Shown piece after piece: positions 57,601 to 64,000 of a stretch of DNA of 64,000 nucleotides (its first letter is position 1; every line of letters begins with the position of its first letter). The notes below the pieces were generated by a model, which saw only the letters and a program-made list of their open reading frames with translations, made no database searches and was not told the origin of the DNA. Both the position numbers and the translations under genes were made by a program. This DNA comes from Eretmocerus hayati (Eukaryota; Arthropoda; Insecta; Hymenoptera; Aphelinidae), in contig CM056743.1 in assembly GCA_029851415.1 (NCBI GenBank), positions 98,058,501 through 98,122,500 on the forward strand. The letters run 5' to 3'.

Positions 57601-59406
57601 GGCTACATTGAAGCTGAGCTATTGTGTGCAAATGATTTTTCAGTCGGCGAAATCCACGAATTCCATACTTATAATTTGAGCACGTTCGCCGCTTTCGTCA
57701 AAAATTACATTGGTGAAAGACCACTGCAAAAAGACATTGAAAAAGTATTTCAAAATTTGCAAAATTTGATCCGCAAGAGAAAACTGAAAAGCATAGGCCT
57801 CATCCAAGACACTCAGATCCTCCCACCTGCTTCATGGCCAAAAATAATTGAAATTTTTGAAAAAGTTTTTGACGGCATGCCTATCAAGGCAGTTCTTTTC
57901 AAGCATAGCCTCAAAGTGCCCCCAGAGAGTGATGGACACAAGATCATCACTGAAATACATTCTTCAGTGCAAGGGGGACATTACGGCATTGATCGTACTC
58001 ATAAATTGCTCGCCCAGTCTTACTATTGGAAGACTATGCGCGAAGATGTAAAGAGCGTGGTCGAAAGATGCGACGGGTGTGCTGTAGATAAGTTGGTACG
58101 CCAAAAAACTCGCCTACCATTAAGACTAGTCGAATCGCCACCTCGTATTTTCGATAAAATAGCCATCGATTTTTACTCACCACCATGCCCGTCAAAGCGC
58201 GGTTTTCGGTATATATTGTCAATACAAGATCGAACGACCAGATACACAATACTAGTTGCCACGCGCCGTGGCACAGCACAAGAAGTCGTGGACGCACTTC
58301 TCGACAAAGTCATAGCTTATTTTGGACCACCGGGCGCCATTATCAGCGATAATGGCAAAGCGTTTATTAATAATGTTATAAAAGGTTTTTCAGAAGCCCT
58401 TGGTATCAAAACGTATAGCACCTCCCCATATTCGCCAATGAGCAACGGGATGATTGAGAGGATGCACGCGACCCTGACCGAGTTCCTCAAGGCATTTGCG
58501 AAGGACCGTGCGGATTGGGACAAAGTACTCCCAATGGCCCAATTTTCAATAAATTCAGTAGAAAACGCATCAACTGGTTACCCGCCGCTCACACTTCTCC
58601 TGGGCCACAACGTCAGACTATCTGGAGATCTACACCAGGACAACCAAACCTATGACGACTTCATCGAGGAGAGAAGGGCTGAGTTGCAGCAAATACAAAC
58701 TCTAGCTGTACTCCATGCAAACTACGCCAAGTATCGTTATAAACATTATTATGATATGAAGGCTTCACCAAGCCACTTTCGTGAGGGCGAATTTGTCTAC
58801 GAATTGAATTTACCTGTCAAAAATAAGTTAGCGCCCCAATATACTGGGCCCTATGAAATTTTGAATATTAATTATAAAACGAAAAATGTCACACTTCGAA
58901 ATAACAATCTCATGAAAGTGGTCCGTATAGACCAAATCAAAAGATGTGCGGAAGTAGAAATAGAGATGGCAGAAGCCAACATCAGGAACCAAATTGCGGT
59001 GGTCCTTTTACTGTGTTCACATTTGGAAGAGCCAACCACCCAGCGCCCTCGCTCTGTCCGTCGTGAAACTCCGGCCCAGAGACGAGGCGCTGAGGAGGTC
59101 ACGGCTTGGCCAGAGAAAAAGTTACGCGAAATTTTACTGTCTGCACGCATGTGGGACCTCGCTCTGTCCGTCGTAGAACTCCGGCCCAGAGACGAAAGTC
59201 TCGTCGAATCAGAATTATTTTGTAAAACATTATACATCACCAACAAAAACACTGAGATGTTTACAAAATTTTTCAGTGCAAGCAGAGGCCCCAAGCAGTC
59301 GAAATTTATCACCCCATTGGAGCACACACCAGGGCTTCTGGTGGAGCAGATAGCCCCACTGTCGACATCCAGCATGACTTGGAAATCGTCCAGCGCATCG
59401 AGCTAA
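54637..59406 (+). CDS. Pol, 3' part: reverse transcriptase, RNase H, long extension with OTU-like domain, integrase
   Basis: A long open frame; its true upstream part is before the insertion at 52077. RT: VVDLLHGFFQIKV (~54714), YCDDLYVWADS at 54904, GHIVGNGHIKP and QFLGLTGYYRRFI (~55147). RNase H: FADACDYSVASIL (~55357), ALNWPILDKEFEAI, VTDREPL (~55552) and ADALSRNP (~55684). A ~700-residue extension follows: Ser/Glu/Lys-rich, then an OTU-like domain at 56800-57210. Integrase: H-H-C-C zinc site (HSSVQGGHYG ... CDGCAVDK, ~57960-58090), core Asp in IAIDFYSP (~58160), Asp in ISDNGKAF (~58345), Glu in NGMIERMHA (~58445). The chromodomain-like end is absent. No stop separates pol from env-type sequence, and the frame ends at 59404. 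Function requires removal of the RT insertion. Confidence 0.88.
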   Translation, partial: TIGTCQPLSFSADIIDKLSGARYITVVDLLHGFFQIKVHEESAKYSAISTPLGHMEFARMAQGMQTSPDTLNEAIFMALAKLSPDDADSYCDDLYVWADSLEEHDRKFSKLMDCLKEANLVLSPPKCQFLKREAKVLGHIVGNGHIKPNPDKVAAIRGYPVPNKNIRKVRQFLGLTGYYRRFIENYAKIAKPLTDLLKKDEPFVWGREQQRAFETLRDSLCSESVLASPEISNNENFIVFADACDYSVASILAIGSINSNRPVAYHSKVLKGAALNWPILDKEFEAIVQACEAYRPYLYGRKFMVVTDREPLRHFQKCQNDTRYNRQKAKVRGFNFNIVYRSFKQNAAADALSRNPVMKEGEVNPELPRSELYALAEQQEKENPSCYADCPPGRIFKTRAHRVIDGDKTRISETESTDAENQLSKKKIAKAPRESESEIEASQELRKQKRPRKTFQKTRSSQRLRDRYPTLEIHALPRTHVVNETQIARENVEMLSDPPLEILEPKIQYSNIVTSPSLEQTRKDEPKMISKNAKPGVAKAQPEIKSIEIIQNESQSINEKSEIKNPKIQENTEAQTAIPITTAVGYFVDFSIRDESGELVAQGDGGPLFIKAVSHRVSDPSDERFEQAVRQSASFHVESSTSQYNSQTDKQHSTEKETGNIQQLPGTRILSPRGGSGSVHPVPGELSVASELAAEVESMPPPLVNLPKPSAAIELALDEKFQHFRPYDACAESFKLFDRITDIPNLPKGNCLFWSLIRIENLDINALEMRSDLLNRGQFLLESCADTEATVKILSSSEEFGNDDCIFLFSRLYSRNVCVHTLDEKGKISYNITRANGSADFIHLHLDMPAEHFTPLLPIQGNTETDSRVTVDRSGRFDENGSDRGFEPEEAPTVMDISQTNSQPQAQPESHVTRAKAHSSALEKYQVAQARPPREKLPWALGDDQLAQPLQKILAVDVHAFRYRENLVFLASCDGYMESETIASLLERGYIEAELLCANDFSVGEIHEFHTYNLSTFAAFVKNYIGERPLQKDIEKVFQNLQNLIRKRKLKSIGLIQDTQILPPASWPKIIEIFEKVFDGMPIKAVLFKHSLKVPPESDGHKIITEIHSSVQGGHYGIDRTHKLLAQSYYWKTMREDVKSVVERCDGCAVDKLVRQKTRLPLRLVESPPRIFDKIAIDFYSPPCPSKRGFRYILSIQDRTTRYTILVATRRGTAQEVVDALLDKVIAYFGPPGAIISDNGKAFINNVIKGFSEALGIKTYSTSPYSPMSNGMIERMHATLTEFLKAFAKDRADWDKVLPMAQFSINSVENASTGYPPLTLLLGHNVRLSGDLHQDNQTYDDFIEERRAELQQIQTLAVLHANYAKYRYKHYYDMKASPSHFREGEFVYELNLPVKNKLAPQYTGPYEILNINYKTKNVTLRNNNLMKVVRIDQIKRCAEVEIEMAEANIRNQIAVVLLLCSHLEEPTTQRPRSVRRETPAQRRGAEEVTAWPEKKLREILLSARMWDLALSVVELRPRDESLVESELFCKTLYITNKNTEMFTKFFSASRGPKQSKFITPLEHTPGLLVEQIAPLSTSSMTWKSSSASS
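56800..57210 (+). other. OTU-like cysteine protease domain inside pol
   Basis: Between RNase H and integrase the frame reads FDRITDIPNLPKGNCLFWSL, then RSDLLNRGQFL, SRLYSRNVCVHTLDEKG, and IHLHLDMPAEHFTPL. OTU proteases show GNC-l-F (nucleophile Cys), later an N/R-v-x-V strand, and a His-aromatic near the C-terminus (i-x-L-x-x...H-[YF]). All are present here in order with ~100 residues between Cys (codon at 56887) and His (codon at 57190), the usual spacing. The Asp usually before GNC is Lys. OTU enzymes cleave ubiquitin chains or act as viral proteases; here it could process the polyprotein or counter ubiquitination. Assignment by motif only. Confidence 0.65.
59048..59196 (+). repeat. Direct duplication of a ~38-bp segment at the pol-env junction
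   Basis: ctcgctctgtccgtcgt followed by aactccggcccagagacga occurs at 59048 and again at 59158. Both copies are in the same reading frame (110-bp spacing would shift it, but the peptide LSV(V/K)LRP is read in different frames). It lies in the low-complexity linker between integrase and env. Confidence 0.6.
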
Positions 59407-61236
59407 CCCAGCTGACTGCGACAGCATCTACATTGAGAGACGCATGGAATCAGCTGAGCTCAGCTTGCTCAGATAAAGGCCACGTTGGGCAGTTGAACTC
59501 AATCCATCGTCAAATCGCCGAGACGAGCAAGGACGAGGAGCGCACCATGGATATGCTGGCATATAAAAACCCCCGCCAGCGCAGAGCCTGGTTACCATTC
59601 ATTGGGAGAGGGATGAAAGTTATTTTTGGAACGTTAGATGAGCGTTCTGAGGGTGAATTGATAAACATAATTGAGACAAGGGCAAACGATACTCGGAAAA
59701 TAGCTGAGCTCTTAGCAAATCAAACTGAATTAATTGAAACAGAGTTAAGTAAAAATTCAGAAAAGCTAGAAAAGCTTCAAAATTTTGCGAACAATTCATC
59801 AAGTAATGTCAATAAAATTGACACCGAGTTGTTATGCAACAGTGCCATCCAAGCTATTCAGGCCGCAGCAAATAACTATATCATTCGCCTCGCAAGGTTC
59901 AATCCACCCTCATCTCATGACTCCATCTGTGATTGAAAAATCAGCAACAACCATTAAAAATGCCCTACCAGAAGTGAAATTCCCACGGACGGACAACAAT
60001 GAGTCCATTTCCGAAATTACTAAAATTTCGGACATTTCTATTGTATTGATAAATCAAACACTTATTTATTCTATGGGAATTCCACTTTTGGACTTGGCGG
60101 AGTACACACTATTCCGAGCCTCTGCACTGCCAATATTACAACAATTACACGAAAACGACGCGGGCATGTTTGCCTACATCTACCCAAAATTTCACCATTT
60201 TGCATTGGATACGGTTGCAAATACTTATATGAACATTCATCGAAATAATTCGGCATATTGCAGAAGGCTACGGGACAGAATGGTGTGTACAAATCCACCA
60301 CCTGTACGGGAACTTATTTCTGAAATGTCATGTGAAATCGAAATGGCTTCAAATCAAAAAATTTCAGACGTGGCAAGGTGCGATATTCGCGTGACGAAAA
60401 TGCACGAAACCTATTGGGTGAGGCTCCACGAAGCCAACAGCTGGGTATTCTCTACCCTGCAGGAGGAGCGCTTATATGTACGTTGCCAAGGAAGCGAGCA
60501 TCTGAGTACACCAGTCAACGGCACCGGCATACTCAGGCTATCACCTGGGTGTATGGCTATCACACCGAACGCAAGGCTCACGGCATCGAAAAACATCGAA
60601 ATGACCCAACCCCCACTGGCTTTTCAAGATGTGGACCTGAACATCAAGGAGCTGCTAAAAAGGACCCCGTATGAACCGGGCACAACCCAAATTCACGAGG
60701 CACTAGAGAATATCCTACGCGAAGAGCAGGGTGCTCTGAGCCCATCGCACGTAGAGGCTCTCGGGTCCGCTCCAAGTCTGCGCGGTATCATCATAAAAGC
60801 CCGCGAGATTGGCAAGTATAAGGCAGTATCGACAAAATTCAATAATCTAGAGAATAATATAAGTCTCTACTTAATACTAGCATCTGCCATAGCAATTGCA
60901 GCAATCCTTTCTGTCAAAATATGTGGAAAAATAATGAATCCCTATTTGCCAATGCTTGCTACCGCTCGTTCTATCTTTTGCAAAGGGAACGAAGACGAAG
61001 CCCATCCGGAGCAGGAACCAGATGAGAGTATTGCAATGAACATATGGCGCCATGCAATCATCATCCCAGATGAGCACAACCCACCCCAACATGGACAAAC
61101 GGATCGTAGGCGTCCGCCCTCTGCCCGTCGCTCGCCATCGCTTGAACACGGCATCATCAGAGCAACCCAACCCGAAGTACAACGCCCGCCGTCGTATCAG
61201 GGGGGACAGCGAGCGCGCACCCATCAGCGCCGATAA
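59210..61236 (+). pseudogene. Envelope-like gene of the second element (frameshifted)
   Basis: The sequence resembling the env start (TPGLLVEQ, ~59325) is still in the pol frame. Near 59383 the env homology changes frame and continues at 59379-59936. That part carries a basic stretch (RQRRAW) followed by a hydrophobic fusion-peptide-like segment (WLPFIGRGMKVIFGTLDE) and a heptad-like helical region (~59,650-59,830). Another frame change near 59885 leads to the 59,935-61,236 frame, with conserved Cys pairs, a transmembrane segment (YLILASAIAIAAILSV, ~60872) and a ~100-residue Pro/Arg-rich cytoplasmic tail. The block order matches the env of the 25.8 kb element. Errantivirus-type env proteins are F-like fusion glycoproteins. 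Two frame breaks suggest this copy is inactive. Confidence 0.8.
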
Positions 61237-64000
61237 GATTCAACAAAAAACTCATAGAGACACCTAAGCGCACTTACCACCACCTCGTCCTCCCCATCGT
61301 CCATGAAGTCCTCCACGGAAGATCGTCTGCGGCAACATCATCAGCGACTAGCCAGAACTAAGTTAAGCCTAGGTTATAAGAACCGAAAGTACACTGAGAA
61401 AACATCAAAAACTGGCGAAGTTCCGAAAGTTTACAAAATATTTCATATAACGAAAAACTCCATGCGAAGCGAAATCCAAGGAAAGCCATTCAAAAAAATT
61501 CGAGTCCAAAAATGTAAAAGATACTTATTCAAAGAAAATCACATTCGATTTCAAAAAGTCAAACTAGCATCATTTCAGAATTCTAAGTAAAAGGCCTTGT
61601 TTCTGTAGTAGAAAATCAAAAAATTTTCATACCGAAATTCAAAAAGAGAAAAAAATATAATAGAAAAAAGAACTTCTCTGATATACCTCGCATGGGGCGG
61701 TTAAGCTCTGGAGTTCAAAAACTTGAGCAAAGTAACTTGAAAGATTCAGGAAATTATAGGTCAAAACTTAAATTCAAAATTTAAATGCAATCTTTATTTT
61801 TCAAGTAAAGTCAAGTCTAGTGGAATTTAATGGTAGAATATTTCATTTTATGGATATCTAATGGGTGAAATTAATGAACTACACAATTTGAAGCAACAAA
61901 TTTACACATGGAAAACTTTAAAAAAAAAAAAAAAGGAAAAGAAAAACTCAATTTCAAGAACGTTGGTTTCGGAGACGCGCGTGACGGTCGTCACTTCCAT
62001 CAATGCCGCGACATGACACGAACAGTCCCTGAAAAGCAATACACACCATCACTTTTTCACTTTCACTTTTTTTTATAATAAAACAACACAGGTCACTACA
62101 CTTACGGCGGAGAGACGCGTTACAACCAACACTGTACGTCGCGATGGGTGAACTGAAGAGCAGTCGCCAATTTCGAAATCGACATCGAGAGCAGACTCCG
62201 AACGGAAAAATTCCCCCCCACAGCCATGCGATGAAACACATAGAGGTACTTACCTTATGGAAGTCTTAATCTGGCAACAGTGTAGCAATATCCGAAAAGT
62301 AAGCAAAATAATTCCTCATCCGGATGTATTGAATCACTTCAGCATCTAAACTTCAGCGAAGAAAGAATTTCAGCGAGAGATTATCGCAAACCTCGACCGA
62401 CCCACGCATGTATCGCATTACAGATGACCGCACTTCAAAAAAATTTTTCACGAATTTTCAAAAATTTCGGAAAATTTCACTTGGAATACCTTTTATATGG
62501 TCCTCAGATAATACCGTTCAAATTTCAGCAAGAACGGACGTTTTGTTCCGAAGTTGCATAAAAACACGCAGTACACCAAAATTGCGTTCAGCGCGAGCAC
62601 TTTAACCAGTCAACACCCGCCCACAGTCTCAAAATCGATAGAACACCCGCGCAAAACCATACATTCACTACTCTATATACACAGGTACTCGATTTAACAC
62701 AATACAGCAGTCCCCCAGAATTTCAGAATGAGGAACAAAGAGGAATGCCCAAAGATATACCATAAAAGGGACTCCAGAGCCATAGTATAAGATTTCTTCA
62801 AAAAAGGCAGAAATTTTCAAAAAGTTGACCATGTAACGTTTAATTCTCATTGTTGGATGTGAAACCTAGAGTATTCAATGATTTCCGGAGCCAAGAAACG
62901 TTTGGCGCACATTAAAAGTGAGATATGAAGGTTTGAAATTTTTCGCTCGAAAACTGAAAAAAAGCCGACTTTCGACATTTCAAAATGGTTCCACACTTCG
63001 AATTTCTGAAAAATTGATGTTGTAACACGTTATTATCATAATAGAACTATTCAGTTATCAATTCCAATGATCAGAAGGCCCTTCTGTAGTAGTAGAAACC
63101 TGGAATTAGAGTTACCGCATCGAAAAATTACATTTTTTTGTCTAAAGTCCAGCGTTGGCGCAACCCTCTAAATCCTATGCTTGCATTCCGAAAATTTGTA
63201 AAAGTCAGCCAAATTACAGTTGTTTTACATCTTTGAACTAGAATGAAAAGCATCTAACTGTTTTTGACTGCAAAGTCAAGTGAGAAGCACCAAAATCGAC
63301 GATACGGAAGTTCAACTTTTTCGAGTGAAAATGTAAAAAAAAAGCCGACTTTCAAGGGATTGCAACGCTGTAGAAACCCCAATTTAGCGAATTTCACTCT
63401 GAAACTCTGTAAACATCACTTTTGGGATGTCTATTACTTGTAACGAGAAAGTCCGACCCTCAAAATTGAATATTTTCCCCGTGAATTAGTCCAATTCCCG
63501 GAAAAATGCATCGCATCGCACCAAAAATGATCAACTTTGGAACCGCTATATATCCGCCAATTTTGATCCGATTTTGACGTTCGAAAGCTTAAAATGAAGC
63601 TCTTTTTGAGTAGAACAAGGATAGATAGTGGAAAATTTTTGAAATTTCAAAATTTTGAAAAATTATATCATCAATATTCCGTAATTTTTCCGACTTCAAC
63701 AAACTAGTTTCAATGCAATTTTTGTGAAAATTCCATAATAATGTATAAACAACAACGATATCCAATGTTCTAAAGCTAGAAGAGAAATAACACTCAAAGA
63801 GCGGTCGAAAAAGAAAAAAAAAAGATATCAGCAGCTGCAAGCCATAAAATTTTATCGCTGGGCTTCGTCATCAGCAGCCCATTATGTAGAGTCAAGCACC
63901 TCGCATTGTATATCTATAAGCAAAGTAAGAAATCGTGGTATGACATATATATGTATGTCAATCTGCCTCCTCAGCTTTAAGCTCGAGGTCCTTGGATCTG
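61237..64000. other. Right flank, no gene supported
   Basis: AT-rich DNA. Open frames at 61303-61590, 61954-62241 (minus) and 63589-63840 (minus) have no recognisable domain. A poly-A run of ~15 lies at ~61920-61934. The 3' UTR and any 3' LTR of the second element should begin here, but no repeat of the region upstream of its gag was found. Confidence 0.45.

Larger units (their letters stand above)
48400..61236 (+). mobile_element. Second Gypsy-class env-bearing LTR element, coding region
   Basis: Gag, pol and env are present in order on the + strand with most of the frame intact. Pol is interrupted at 52077-54632 by a composite insertion, and env has at least two frameshifts. The RT/RNase H/integrase order places it in Ty3/Gypsy. 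The F-like env points to the errantivirus-like lineage of insects. LTRs could not be identified, so the 3' LTR may be lost or outside recognisable limits. Pol carries an unusual OTU-like domain between RNase H and integrase. Confidence 0.85.

Noticed and set aside
61237..62700. 3' LTR of the second Gypsy-class element
   Set aside because: No block here repeats the sequence upstream of its gag (47,000-48,400).

Overview
This window looks like repeat-dense nuclear DNA from an animal, most likely an insect or another arthropod. The evidence is a BEL/Pao retrotransposon, two Gypsy-class LTR elements carrying insect-type (baculovirus F-like) envelope genes, a multi-exon PIF/Harbinger transposase, a piggyBac-type MITE, spliceosomal introns and long AT-rich non-coding stretches. 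I see no convincing ordinary host gene, rRNA, tRNA or CRISPR array. Nearly everything recognisable is a mobile element, often nested in another one.

Layout. (1) About 505-19,050, + strand: a decayed BEL/Pao retrotransposon (gag, zinc knuckle, protease, RT/RNase H, integrase). It is split by at least three insertions: a GC-rich inverted-repeat element in gag (625-900), a 12.9 kb DNA transposon in pol (4394-17293), and a 329-bp MITE in pol (17540-17868). The 12.9 kb element has ~560-bp terminal inverted repeats, an exact 3-bp TTC target duplication and one large minus-strand gene (7066-12981) with an XPG/FEN1-like nuclease region and a separate C-terminal Cys-rich exon. These traits fit the Academ superfamily. 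A further fold-back element (14941-15883) sits inside it.

(2) 21,031-46,844: an LTR element with two 485-bp LTRs (about 98% identical), a CAAC target duplication and a tRNA-Gly-type primer site. It has a broken gag near the 5' LTR and a broken env near the 3' LTR, but I recognise no pol between them. The 19 kb where pol should lie holds three tandem-repeat arrays (161, 190 and 115 bp units), a PIF/Harbinger transposase gene (35,840-37,363, minus), several fold-back elements, a piggyBac-type MITE, a TA-flanked MITE and a perfect 84-bp palindrome.

(3) About 48,400-61,236: a second, better preserved Gypsy-class element. Gag is intact and ends in a TTTAAAC slippery heptamer directly before its stop, with pol in the -1 frame. 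Pol has protease, RT, RNase H and integrase. Unusually, it has a ~700-residue extension between RNase H and integrase that contains an OTU-like cysteine protease domain. RT is interrupted by a 2.56 kb insertion made of a large fold-back element, an inverted copy of flanking pol and a ~395-bp segment matching the 3' region of element (2). Env follows with frameshifts.

(4) 61,237-64,000: AT-rich DNA with no gene I can support. Domain assignments rest on motifs read by eye and on family knowledge; no database search was possible.
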